A stretch of DNA of 64,000 bases from Anthoceros angustus (Eukaryota; Streptophyta; Anthocerotopsida; Anthocerotales; Anthocerotaceae). The notes beneath the pieces were generated by a model. It saw nothing but the letters and a program-made list of their open reading frames with translations, was not told the DNA's origin and ran no database searches. Each line of letters opens with the position of its first letter. The stretch's first letter is position 1. The DNA is taken from the NCBI GenBank assembly GCA_010909165.1, contig MU008155.1, forward strand, positions 1,364,001-1,428,000, given 5' to 3'. This document shows positions 22,440 to 33,473 of the stretch, one piece after another. The position numbers were made by a program, and so were the translations under genes.

Positions 22440-23381
22440 TTATCTCCAGCGAGTGGGTGCACATTTCTGCTGTATGAGGCAGTTTTGGAGGAGACGGTGT
22501 TACGCACTGCCCTGCTTGTTGTGATGTTAGACTTCACAACGTAGCATGCTCTTTGTGCCTTGGCTCCCTCTGCCCGAGAACTGGGCTGTCATTTGGCCGC
22601 ACGTAATTAGACTACGGGAAGAGCCTCTCAAAGTCTTCAATTCAACTTCACCACTTGTCAGTGAGCAGTTGAGCGAGTTATAGAGTCTGCCACAAGTCGT
22701 AGCGCGACACGCGATAACGGATGAGGTCCGGGGGACAGCTTTTTGGCCGCGCCACATCCAGCCGTCAGGTTGGTGACGGCGAACCAGAGGAATATCCACA
22801 ATCGTTGCAAACTCCTTTGATTGTTACCCCAAAATGTAGCGATTTTCCGCCCGCCCACGCACTCCAGTAGTTTTGTGGCAACAACCTTGCAGACGCGTGT
22901 CGCAGCTGGTGTTGGGACCATCCCGAATCGTGGGCTTGGTTCAAGAATGAATTCAGGAATGTTGGTTGCGTGTGGCTGAATTCTGCTTCTGCTGACCGTC
23001 GGCGTTGCCTAGCACTGTGAGCAGCGGGAGCTGCGAGGCTAAGCCGCTTCGGATGGCAGGGGAGTGAAGGACATGGAGGTGCAAGGGTGTTGGAGTACGG
23101 TTTTTCGTAGGCAGGCAGGTGGGGTGCTGTTGCAATTGGAAGACCATAGGCTAGGCAGCCATGTCAGTCATGGGGACGTGTGGGCAGTTGCATTGCGCGT
23201 TTGTCGGATGCACCCACATGGAAGACAACGATTCTCTTACTGGGCGGGGTGGGATAGAAGTCTTCTCGGCTTCTCGGGGCTGACTTCAGGTCGTAGGGGG
23301 AGGCAAAAGCCTCGGTGCTCAGGTAAGGGAATCTCGTGAGAAGGATTTCCTCGTTGGGATATGTGTTGCGGAGCTGACCAG
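22440..23381. other. ORP 3' region and DUF639 gene 5' region
   Basis: Intergenic DNA between two plus-strand genes. A possible first DUF639 exon with an ATG at 23073 and a CAG-GTAAGG donor at 23322 lies here, but its peptide has no recognisable similarity and I did not include it. Confidence 0.35.
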
Positions 23382-23439
23382 GGACCAGCTGCGGTACATG
23401 TGCAGGAACAGACTGGAAGAGTGCCGGGCAGTTTGTCAG

Positions 23440-26400
23440 TAACAAATTCTGGGATTTGAGGACTAAAGGGTTTTGGGAGGGAGCATCGATCCCGTTTGGA
23501 GGATTGAGCTTAGTGAGTAGACAGCCTGAGGCTGAGGTGCAGTTTGATTGGTTGGAGACGGAGTTGTACTTCCCGAAGGAACAAGCCGTGGATGCGAGAA
23601 CTTCGCGAGGGGACTTGTCGCCAGCTGCAATCAACGTCATCGAACAATTTAGCAGGCAAGTAAGGTTCCACTTTTATGCTTGGTATGGGATGGTGTGGGC
23701 TCAATGCTTTTCTCTCTCGAGAATAGATTATGCTTGAGGGTGGTTCTCCAGTGTTTTGATTGTAGGGTGTTGGACACTTTCCAGGATGAATGGGTTGACA
23801 GGGAAGAAGATGAGGGCCAACTTCGAGGCTATTGCTCCGGTTGGCATTCAGAATGATGCACGGAATTTGGTGGAGTTCTGCTGCTTCAGATACCTAGTGA
23901 GGAGTGGAACTGAATTTCATCCTGGGATGAAGGTTAACCTGTTTTTATTTTCACCCTCTTTCTGCTTCAGGCTTTCTGAGCTTGAATTCAAGCTTAAAAG
24001 GCACACCATGCAACATTTCTGACCTCTGTCATGGAATGTCAGGACGCTGCATTCCGCCGGCTTACATTCACAGCGATGCTGGCTTGGCAGCGCCCTTACC
24101 AAGAAGATATGATCGATGATGGTCAGCGGAGCAGCTTACCCGTATGTGTAATCACATCCTGGTGTTCTAAGATTGGTTTCCAGTTGGCTTTGCTGCATCG
24201 CTGATACAGCTCCTTGTGACTTGTGTGTGACAGAGAAGGGGCCTTGTAGCAGAAGATGCGTTTGTTCGAATTGCGCCGGCCATTGCAGGCGCTGCGGATA
24301 GACCAACAGCCCATCACCTGTTCCACGCACTTGTACAGGATCAAGAAGGGCTCGTTTTGGATGTCTGGGACAAGTATTTGTCAGAGTTGCAGGCGTGAGG
24401 CAGCCTGCCGAACCTCCTGCATGTGCTGCCTTTGAGGACAGTTTCCTTCAGGAAACAAACTTGTCTGGTTTGACTATAGAAGTACTGAGGCTAACATTGG
24501 TTTGCAGTGTGCATGAAGAACGGGAAGCTCATCGGCAACAGGAAAGTGCCACTTTAGGATTGGTGGCTGGTGAATGCGTGATATGTGTTGGAGCTAGCAG
24601 GAGACAACCTGTGCAGATGTGGAGCAAGAATCTAGCTTGGCCTGGCAGATTGACTTTGACTGACCGAGCCCTGTACTTTGAGGTCCTACACTTTTCTTTG
24701 CACGTCAGCTGTGGTTGGAAAGGATGGTGCTCATAGTTTTGGCGATATGACTTTGAAGCACACTGCACTGAGCTCAATGTTTCTCCATTGCAGGGCAATG
24801 CATTGACCGGTCACAGCAAGCCCATCAAGTTAGATCTTACAGGGGAGTCTGCAAGAGTTGAATTGAAGAAGGTTGGCCCATTCGGTGCAGGACTTTTTGA
24901 TTCGGCTATTTCAGTCTTTGCCAGTGAAGGGTAACAGATCTCTCTCTGGACCAAGGGACCGTCTTGCACTGGTCTACGTCACAGTCGGTCAGCTTCATTT
25001 ATGTTGTGCTGTGCATTTGCCTCAGATCTGAGCCCTGGGTAGTGGAGTTTGTCGACTTTGGAGGAGATAAGCGGCGGGATGTCTGGTTTGCAGTTGTTAA
25101 CGAGATCATCGCTGCTCAGTCCTTTGTTCGTGAATATGGCCCAAAGATGGATGATCCTTCGATGCACTCCGTTTACGGGTCAAGGAATGGACGGAGGAAA
25201 GCTGTAAGGAGTGCGGTTGAGGGCATTGCTAGACTCCAAGCAGTGCAGTCAACCATAGGAAAAGTTCCTACATATCCAGAACGGTTGCTGCAGTTTTCTT
25301 ACATGTCTAGTGCCCCTGGTGGGGATCTCGTGTGCCAGGCTTTGGCTGTTGGGTTCTGGGCAGGGCGAGTAGAAGGAAAACGAAAAGTAGCGGATAATGC
25401 ACCTCAGTGTGCACAAGATAATAGTGCAGATGATTCATCTGCTCTTGGCCCTCCTATTATCAGTGTCGATGGCAATGTTTACCTCAGGAAATGGATGACA
25501 TCACCTTCCTGGACGACGAGCAAGTCTAGCGCCTTTTGGAAGAGCAGAGGGACTAGGGGTCTGGTATTCGGGAAAAACCATGTGGTGGGAGGCCTGACAA
25601 GCTTAGAAAGGGCTGTGAAAACTTGCAGGGAGCAAAGCCGAGCCGTCGAGAGGACTAAAGCAACAGTAGATGGAGCTCTCCTCAAGGGCATTCCAGACAA
25701 CATAGACCTTCTCAAGGCAAGTATCTATCATATGGAGCTTCCCTGCTCGCATGCAACTGTATTCTGCCGTCAGGTGCTTACCTCTCCTCTTTGTGCAGGA
25801 ACTTCTGAATCCCTTTGTAATCATCTGTGAGCACTTACAAAAGCTGAAGCGGTGGGAAGATCCACCGGCGACAGTTATTTTCCTCGTAACTGTCATGGCG
25901 CTCCTGTACAGGTGACAGCCTTCTATCCCAGCCCCATGTTACTCGTCAGTAAGCTGTGTAACCTCTCCGGTGCTAAGGATGCACTCCCTTTGTTTCCCAG
26001 GAACTGGTTTCGTTTCGTATTCCCGACTATGCTGCTGGTAAGTGCCGCAATGATCTTTGGCGTCCGGGGCATGAAAGCCCGAGGCCAACTAGGCCAGGAC
26101 TTCGGCAAGGTGACAATTCTGGAGCAACCTCAGTCCAACACCATCCAACAAATCATGTCACTGAAGGACGCCCTTTCCTCTCTGGAGCACTTTCTCCAGG
26201 GCGTGAACATCGGTCTTCTCAAGTGCAGGACCTTGGGCATCTCTGGCCAACCGCAGGTGATTGAAGAGACTCCAGACCTGCTGGCCTCCAAATTCAATAA
26301 GCACATCCTCATGCCCCTCTCACTAACATCGTTTTCCTTGTTCTTCCCCTGCCTTCAGGCAACAAACGTGGTCGTTCTGGGTCTGGTGGGGCTCAGCTTG

Positions 26401-26685
26401 ACCCTCTTCCTGGTCCCGTTCAGGCTCCTGTTTGCTGCGTTCCTCTTGGACCAGTTCACCAACGAGCTGGAATTCCGAAGGGAAAACGTGCGGAAGACCC
26501 TGAAAATGGTCGCGGACTGGTGGGCAACCATCCCGGCCTCCCCAGTCCTGGTCGCACCGCGTGCCAAAGCCGACAGTGGCACACTCAGCCTCCCTCCGCC
26601 GCCCATAACGGAGTCTCCCTCTGCCCCGGCAACCAGCGACGCTGTAGTGCAGACTCTTCGGGAGTGGCTCGGTGAAGACATGTAA
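23440..26685 (+). CDS. DUF639 family membrane protein (5' end unresolved)
   Basis: DUF639 (PF04842) proteins are plant membrane proteins of unknown biochemical role. Phase-consistent exons are 23440-23655, 23785-23932, 24043-24141, 24234-24394, 24508-24682, 24794-24930, 25026-25716, 25799-25911, 26001-26256 and 26359-26685. Family blocks appear in order: LSPAAINVIEQFSR, ARNLVEFCCFR, FRRLTFTAMLAWQ, FVRIAPAI, HHLFHALVQ, WDKYLSELQ, a GRAM-like stretch (LTLTDRALYFE), SFVREYG, GIPDNIDLLKELLNP, then two or three hydrophobic C-terminal segments (FRFVFPTMLLVSAAMIFGV; NVVVLGLVGLSLTLFLVP) and DQFTNELEFRRE. Two introns use GC donors (at 23656 and 25717). The last intron, 26257-26358, is 102 bp and open in frame. 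The initiator exon is not identified; the first exon given is bounded by an AG at 23438-23439. The stop is clear. Confidence 0.88.
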
Positions 26686-27470
26686 AACGGGGACTCTTAC
26701 TTGGTCTGCCGTTCCTAGCACCTGGCTTGTAACATGTACATACATAGCTAGCCAACAGCCCGCTTTTAGAAAGCTGCGCCTGCCTGGACTGGACACTCGT
26801 GCCGTCTCCACAAGCTGGCTTCGAGTTCTCGCCTCCCTGGCCTGTTTAGCAAAACAAGATTGGCGGATGAGATCCACAGTTGCATCAGACCAACGGCTTG
26901 CAGTTGATCTGAGCAGGACACAGCAGCCCTGGCTGGAGTCGAGGTGGAATACGACAAAGGCAGAAGTGAAAGTACGTCACGCGACCTGGAGAGCTGGAGC
27001 GGGAGGCGAACTGTGTCGGAAACGCGTCGGGCCGTCTCTCACATGCAGAGGGAGACGCTATGGTCCACGCTGTCCGCACTCTGGCCCGGTCATGATGCCC
27101 GACCCAATCCCACAACGCCCACCGGGCGCAGCAAGCGCGGATTCTGCGGACCGCGGGCATTCAGTGCGCATCCAGTGTGGGCACTGCTGGCCCGATGGAT
27201 GACGCTGCGGCTTGTGTGCTTGTATATGGACCCAATCAAAACCAGCCCTTGTGCGCTCTGCAATGCGGCTTATACAGTGGCAGCAGTAGGTGGCAGCAGC
27301 AGCAGTAGCGCAAAGCCCCGCACTTCTTTGATCCCGCGCTGAAGCTGCAAGAAGCGGGGTTGCGCAGGTGCAAGAAAGGGAGGGAGGAGTTTGGTGGGTT
27401 GGGTTGGGTTGGGTCGGGTTGGGCGCAGCCCCATGGTCGGGGGGAGCAGGTGAGGGGAGGAAGGAAGTGC
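26686..27470. other. Intergenic region with G-rich tract
   Basis: The DUF639 3' region and the 5' region of the phosphatase gene. The G-rich tract at 27395-27423 has at least five GGG runs separated by TT or TC. Confidence 0.4.
27395..27423 (+). repeat. GGGTT pentamer tract, potential G-quadruplex
   Basis: Five to six GGG runs spaced by two bases (GGGTTGGGTTGGGTTGGGTC and on). This satisfies the simple pattern for an intramolecular quadruplex. It is not the plant telomere repeat. It lies just upstream of the phosphatase coding region. Confidence 0.6.
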
Positions 27471-29602
27471 ATGGGCAAGATGGGTTGCGGGGCAGCATTG
27501 CTTCCCGGCTGGAGCGCACCACTCTGGGCAGCTGGCGGGTGGGGAAGGCGGCAGGAGATGCCGCGGCAGGCGGAGAGGAAACGGCTGCACCGGATCCCGA
27601 GCGGGCCTGCCGCGTCACGGTGCACATTCTGGCGGCCAAGGGCCTGCGGAGGAAGGAGGGCGGGCCGGACGTCAGGGGAGCCCGTCTTCCAGCTGCAGGT
27701 GGAAGAGGTGGTGCGCAGATGGCGATGGCGAGGAGGAGGGGAGGAGGAGGAAGGAGGATTCGGCAACGTTGGCAACCGCGGCGTCGGAGGAGGAGCCTGA
27801 GGCCGGGGTCGTGGCCGTAGCCGTGAACCAGAGCTTCAGCTTCCCGGTGAAGGAGCCGCAGCGGGCGTGGGTGTCGGTGCAGGTGTCGGAGCGGCGGGGG
27901 ATGCTGGGCATGCGGGACGTGGTCCTGGGCCGGGTCGGCAGGACCACGGTGCGGGAGCTCCTGGCGGGCGGGGCGGGACGGCGGGAAGCGCGGGAGCGGA
28001 ACAGAGGCCGGGGCGCGCTGGTACCCGCTGCTGGGGAGGACGGGAGACGGCCATGCCGGGAAGCTGCTGATGCAGATCGTGGCGACGGTGGCGGAGGCGG
28101 AGGAGCGGGTGTCGGCCTTCGTGGGGAGCTGGAACGTGGGGAACGCGCGGCCCCCGGCGGACCTCTCCCCCTGGATCCCCCGCGGGCTGGAGCACGACAT
28201 TGTGGCCATCGGGAGCCAGGAATGCGAGTACCAGCCGCGGGCTCCCTTCTCCGACTGCGGGACGGACTGGGTGGAGACTCTCCGCGCGCACCTGGGGCAA
28301 CGATACATCCTCCTCCAGGCCGTGTCCCGGAGCCAGATGCGGCTGGCCGTGTTCGTGCGGGACGGCGCACAGCGGGCCGTGAGCGAGGTGGAGACGGCGA
28401 GCGAGGCCACGGGCGTCGGGCACGTGGTGGCCAACAAGGGCGGCGTGTGCATCGCCTTCAAGTTCTGGGACACGGGCTTGTGCTTCGTCAACTGCCACTT
28501 CGCCGCGCACGCCGGGCAGTGCGAGGCCAGGAACGGGAACTTCAGGGAGATCGCGGACCAGATAAGGGTAGGAATCCCCGGGGTGGATATCCTCAACCAG
28601 TTCCACCATGTCTTCTGGCTGGGGGATTTGAACTACCGGCTGGACGTGGGGGGCGAGGGCAACGGCTCCAAGCACCAGCAGCAGGAGCAGTGGAGGAGCG
28701 TGGTGGAGCACATCAGGGAAGGGAAGTTGGCGGGGCTTCTGCAGCGGGACGAGCTAGGGCGGGAGAAAGCCGCGTCCAGGGTTTTGCACGGGTTTCGGGA
28801 GGGGGAGATCACCTTCGCCCCGACCTTCAAGGTGAAGCGGGACCTGGTGGAGGGGTATGAGGAGAAGCGGGTGCCGGCGTGGTGCGATAGAATTCTGTGG
28901 AAGGATCTCCCGGGGTGCGCTGCGGAGTTGGATTCCTATACCTCGGCTCCCGGAATGCTCACCAGCGACCACAAGCCCGTGGCCGCGACATTCCGGTTCA
29001 CGGCCCGGGCCATGCCGTGCGCGAGCCCGTCCGCGGGCAGGCCCCAGGCGGAACAGGACAACAGGTGGAACATCCATTTCACGGCGCTGCGGGCCAGGGA
29101 TCTGCGGCCGGCGGATATCAACGGCTTATCGGACCCCTACGTGTCGTTCGTCGGGCCTGTGCTGCTGCAGGAGGTGCACTCCAAGGTGAAGCCGCGGACG
29201 CTGAACCCGGTGTGGGAGCCCGCGCAGGACCTGCCCCCGCTCGTGCTCTCGGTCATGACGCTGGAGCGGGTGAGGATGAATTTTTTGCCGGTGCGGGTGC
29301 TGGATCGGGACTACACCTCCGCGGATGATCATATGGCGTATGGTGTCATCCCGCTGGCCGGGTTGGTGGATGCGTTCGACCGCGGCGTGCAGGAGCAGGA
29401 GGCGGCCGCTACCTTCCAGGTGGAGCTCACCTTCAAGGGCCTTCCGGCGGGGGTGTTGGAGGGCGCCTTCCGACTCTCCTTCCAGCCGAGCAACACCAGG
29501 AAGAAGAGCCGCATGCGATCCGCGCTCATGGACCGCACGATCAGCCTCCGAGACAGCGTTTTCAAGCAAATGCTGTCCAGGCGGCATGTGGACGGAGTAT
29601 AA
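27471..29602 (+). CDS. Inositol polyphosphate 5-phosphatase with flanking C2 domains
   Basis: The enzyme removes the 5-phosphate from phosphoinositides or soluble inositol phosphates. The uninterrupted frame 28070-29602 encodes the IPPc domain with all core motifs: GSWNVGN (residue 19), SQECEY (catalytic-site Glu51), NKGGVCIAF, NCHFAAH, FWLGDLNYRLD (Asp186, Asn188), PAWCDRILW and LTSDHKPVAA. A C-terminal C2 domain follows (WNIHFTALRARDLRPADING, LSDPYVSF, TLNPVWEP). Upstream, an N-terminal C2 domain is legible but spread over three frames: CRVTVHILAAKGLRR (27610), PVFQLQVEEVV (27685) and NQSFSFPVKEPQRAWVSVQV (27825), then RWYPLLG leading into the IPPc frame. No intron sites explain these changes, so they are indels in GC-rich DNA, real or sequencing. 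The start is unresolved; 27471 is simply an available ATG. A C2-IPPc-C2 layout differs from the WD40-IPPc and plain IPPc forms of land plants. Confidence 0.85.
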
Positions 29603-30131
29603 ACAGCGGCGGGTCCAGTTTGTTTATTCCTACTCCCGGTCTGGAGCAGTAAGTACATACCTACTGGGTTTGCTTACTAGTATCTTCTCATGCTCGGGCT
29701 CCGGGCAGGTGATGGATATTCCTCACGCATGTTCCTTGTCCGCCAACTGTGTTATGAGAAAAAGGGAATCCTTGACCATCACTTGGCACTGGGAGAAGAA
29801 AGACGATATCCCAGAACAGCACAGAGACGTACTTGGCTTTATTCCTCTATGTATGTAACTGGTTTTCTGCCTTGTTTCCTCGGTGGGAGGTGTCGTCCCC
29901 TCTTATCACTCTCGGCCTGACAGCCTTTGCGGTTTGACCCAAACAATGCTCCACTTGGGAGACGGCAGGAAATTGTTTGTTATACATTGTGCACTGGCTG
30001 CATGCCATAGGGCCCCAGCACATGTGTTCTTATAATCAAAGACTGTACACGCATAAGTGCATATGCGCAAGTATGGTGGCTAGACTACTTGTGCATCCTG
30101 TGGTGTGCGGCATTCCGAAAGCTAGGGAGGG
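29603..30131. other. Convergent intergenic region
   Basis: Lies between the stop codons of the phosphatase (+) and HSA32-like (-) genes and holds both 3' regions. No gene is recognised. Confidence 0.5.
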
Positions 30132-31326
30132 TCAGTCTTTGTACGTCACAATGCGGCCCCATGTGGATTTGGTTCCCCATATTCCAGAGCGTAGGCACTC
30201 AAGCTGCACTATCTGAGAGTGGTCCACAAAAAGGTTCACCTGGCCAACACGAGTACTTTGAGATGAAATACTAGTGCCCTGATTTGTTTCAAGCGGCTTG
30301 TTCTAGAATTCCAAGATTGAGACGGAGAATTTCACTTACCCTCGGTCCGTAGTTTTTGATGTACCACTCGAACACTTTTGGATCAGCAGCTTCGAACATG
30401 GTCTTCTCTAGACCCAAATTCTCCACAATCTTGGCCACCACATCTGTACGCCAGCTGCTCACGTTCTCAGTGATGCCCTCGGATTCGATCATGATCATGT
30501 CAGCGCCCGCGTCCAAACATCTCTCTGCGCGGCTGATGACCCACTCCGCGTCTCGAGTGCCTGTACCACCACCCAGTGCAGACCATCACCCGTGAGAAGG
30601 AAATTCTCCGGGTCTGAAGCACCGAGCCATCCATTGATTACCTTCCGACGCCAGCTCTTCTGCACTCGTGCCACCGCCTGCGCCGAACTGGATCCCGAGC
30701 TCTGCCTTCGCCTTCAGGCCAACATTCTTCACTGTCCTGATAAGCTGCAGATGGTCCTCTTCAGGAAGGCTGATGAAGCCCGTGCTCAGCTCCACTACGT
30801 CGAACCCCAGCTCCTTGCACTCCTGCAATCACACGGCAACTGATGCAATGAGCAGGCGTGATGTCATTACCTTGGTGCATGCGCCCGCAGCTGGGATTCA
30901 GTCACACCTTCAACCTTTTACCTGTACATAAGGCTTGAAGAATTTCCGTCCTTTGGCCAGCACATGCTCAGCCCATCCTCCTGTGCTCACGTACACTCCG
31001 TTCTCATGAGCCAGCTCATTGATCTTCTTCACCACATCCCTCGGCATGAGACTGAAGGAGCCTCCAGCGAACTTGAGCCCGTCCACATAGTGCCCCACAC
31101 TATCCAGAATGCCCTGATCACAAGCCAGGTAGTTCTTCTGCGTCAGGAATATATGTGCGTTGTCTCTCGAACACGGAAGTTCTGTGCAGAGCTTACTAAC
31201 CTCTAGATAGCGGGGTCCCATGACCGTGTAGTAAGGTCCTCGAATCTCCGTGATTCCATATGATCGAGGCTTGTCTGGCCTCTCGTTCACATCTACAAAG
31301 CTGCAGCACCGCGTCGGCCTCGGCAT
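30132..31326 (-). CDS. HSA32: HSA32-like protein (phosphosulfolactate synthase-related)
   Basis: HSA32 prolongs acquired thermotolerance in land plants. Its fold is that of ComA phosphosulfolactate synthase, a TIM barrel. Five minus-strand exons join in phase: 31201-31326, 30922-31113, 30642-30822, 30340-30560 and 30132-30239, giving 275 residues (Arabidopsis HSA32 has 286). Motifs in order are NERPDKPRSYGITEIRGPYY, VDGLKFAGGSFSLMP, HENGVYVSTGGWAEHVL, ELGFDVVELSTGFISLPEE, AERCLDAGADMIMIESEGI, LEKTMFEA, and in the last exon VNLFVDHSQIVQLECLRSGI and TWGRIVTY. The ATG at 31326 gives an N-terminus of normal length, but an upstream exon cannot be excluded. An in-frame TGA at 30586 lies inside an 81-bp intron (30561-30641), not in the coding sequence. 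It is convergent with the phosphatase gene and 254 bp downstream of the zinc-knuckle gene on the same strand. Confidence 0.9.
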
Positions 31327-31579
31327 GCTTACTTGTTTGCGTCTTGCACAACTCCTGCCTGGACGCACATACTACATATCCGCTTCCCACACTCGCCTAG
31401 ACATTAAACAACTTGCGCATCCGGAATCCAGATCCTGGTCTGTCCAAGCCACGTCTGAGTGCATGCATCGGGCCAGCTCGCGCAGCGCATTTCGCGCTCC
31501 TAATGCCAGACTGTCAGCGGAAACCTAGTGAAGCGGATAGAGTGGGTCCCTTCCTGATTATTTGGACGGCAAAACCTGG

Positions 31580-33017
31580 TCAAAAGCGGACTGTCCTACT
31601 GCTGATCTGATGGGCCCTTGCTTGAAGAGGCTTCAATGGTCCATCTCCTACAGACTTCCCAGCCTTGCTTCGCTGCTTCGATGGCTTGGAAGATTTCTTC
31701 TCCTCTTCCCTGTCCTCGTTCTCCTGGTCGCTGACCACATCATCAAACGTCCCGGCTGGGTCAAAATCGTCTTCCAAGTCATCACCACTTGCGAACACAG
31801 TCCGCTTTCCTCCGTTACTGGATGCCAGAGCCCCGCCTGCAGCTGGACGAAGGGGCAGACACGCAAGTTGGGGATGAGTTTCACATGGGGGAGAAGGTAA
31901 GATGCACTGCAGAGTAGAAGTGATGCAGCCAGAGCCACCAACTTACATATCTTCATCTTAGTACGACCAGCTGCTCCGGGCTTTGCCTTCCCCTTGTCAG
32001 GACAATCCTTCGCCAAGTGGGTAACCCCTCCACAGATTTTACACGAGCCACCCTGCGAATGGCAGACCCCATTGATTATGGCTCATCTTTAAACAGGCCT
32101 CAACCTTCACATAACCGATGCAAGGAACTGGAGGTGGAGCAGTTTCGCTGTCTACCTTGGGATAAATGCCGTGTGTGCTGGAAGGACAGTTCTTGCTCAA
32201 ATGACCTGTCTGCTTGCACAAGAAGCACTCTGCAAAGGACGTCCCTCCTGACACACGGCCATGACCGGACGGCAGGTCAGTCGCTGGTGAGCCAACCTGG
32301 TTGAGCAAGTGCTGACAAAAAGACTGTGGCCGGCGGGTGGAATAAGGGTTCACCATCCTTCAGGGGTTTCTTGCACTCAGCCAGTCGGTGGCCTCCTTCC
32401 CCGCAGTTGTAGCAGAATTTGGCGTCCTGAGTAAACTCGTTCGGACACGACTTCAATGTGTGACCCCATTGCCGGCAACCGAGGCATATCTGCGAGCAGA
32501 CAAACAAGGGCATCATCAGCTTCGTCGCCATCCCTTCGCTGAAAGCAGCATCCTGGCCTTCACGAACAGAACCATGGCTCACCTTCTTCCGGTCCTGCGC
32601 AATTTTCTGAGGGCAGTCTTTCGCAATGTGGTCCTTGGATTTGCACATGAAGCAGCCTTCACCTGGCTTGTGTCCGGGCGTTCGCAGTGGATGCTTCCTC
32701 TTCACCTTCTCCCGCTTCTTGCCCTGGTCGTCACTGCCATCAGGCATCCCGGCCGAACTCTCTGGTACTGGCTCTTGCCCCTTGGCATCCCCCTCGGTAC
32801 CGGTGACTTTCGTGTTGCTCTTCAACTTCTTTCGCGCTGCGCTTCCTCCGTCCTCTGCACTGCCCCGTTTCTTTCCGGCCTTCTCCTGTGTAGTCTTGGC
32901 CGCAGCTGCACCATCCTTGTCCCCTTTCTCTATCCTCCTTTTCAATGCTTTCTCTCCGCTCTCTGGGTGCAGCTCTTGGAAGCGCTTTTTAGCTAGCCGC
33001 TGCCGCTTGTTCGCCAT
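31580..33017 (-). CDS. ZCCHC9-like CCHC zinc-knuckle protein
   Basis: This is a nuclear or nucleolar RNA-binding-type protein, the plant counterpart of ZCCHC9. Five exons (32583-33017, 32354-32489, 32156-32247, 31947-32052, 31580-31836) join in phase to 341 residues. The start MANKRQRLAKKRF is typical of the plant family and fixes the ATG at 33017. A long Lys/Arg-rich N-terminal half is followed by CCHC knuckles: CFMCKSKDHIAKDC, CLGCRQWGHTLKSC, CYNCGEGGHRLAEC, CFLCKQTGHLSKNC and CKICGGVTHLAKDC. The diagnostic HGIYPK lies between the last two and spans an exon boundary. The C-terminus is an acidic FASGDDLEDDF region and a basic tail. Molecular role is inferred from family; no catalytic domain is present. 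Confidence 0.9.
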
Positions 33018-33473
33018 ATCCTTGTCCGCAACCGATTGCAAATGCCAGGGACGGTGCACATGACCTAATGGTCTCTTACACGAGATGATGTCGGGCTCCG
33101 CTGAGCCCTTTCCCCAAATGGCGGCCGTGTCACAGGTGCAAGTAAGCGTGTCTGCCTACGGCTCCGGTTTGTACTATCTACAGTAGTTGTGGCCCTCGAG
33201 ATTCAAAAGCTTGCATGAACGTCTAAAGAACACCACACACAGTTCACATATCTCCAGCCCCGTAGCCAGCCCTGTGGAAGATAGTTTCTTGCACCACGGG
33301 AAGACCGACACAGTCCGATACTTTTGCTAAGCAAAATGGGGAGTCTTCATGTAATATACAAAGATGTGTAATCCCATCCACACCGATCCATCGTGAAAAG
33401 GAGCCTAACGTGAGTTGGAGTTCTACTCTCCTGCCTCTCCTACCGCACCTACTCCTCCTGCCTGTTGCTTCAA
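33018..33473. other. Intergenic region
   Basis: The 5' region of the zinc-knuckle gene and the 3' region of the SOUL gene, both on the minus strand. No additional gene is recognised. Confidence 0.5.

Noticed and set aside
23073-23322. First exon of the DUF639 gene starting at ATG 23073
   Set aside because: A donor (CAG-GTAAGG) and a phase-compatible acceptor exist, but the peptide shows no family similarity and the intron would be only 59 bp. Left unresolved.
27395-27423. Interstitial telomere repeat
   Set aside because: The unit is GGGTT/GGGTC, not TTTAGGG or TTAGGG.
27058-28596. A 512-codon minus-strand open frame opposite the phosphatase gene
   Set aside because: It is the antisense shadow of GC-rich coding DNA (Pro/Arg/Ser-rich product). 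The plus strand carries conserved IPPc and C2 motifs.
27836-28711. A 291-codon minus-strand frame overlapping the IPPc domain
   Set aside because: Same reason: low-complexity Pro/Ala/His-rich shadow with no family similarity.
30586-30588. In-frame TGA in the HSA32-like gene as a nonsense mutation or readthrough codon
   Set aside because: GTAATC at 30641 and a CAG acceptor at 30561 define an 81-bp intron whose removal gives the conserved SEGTRDAEWV-type junction.
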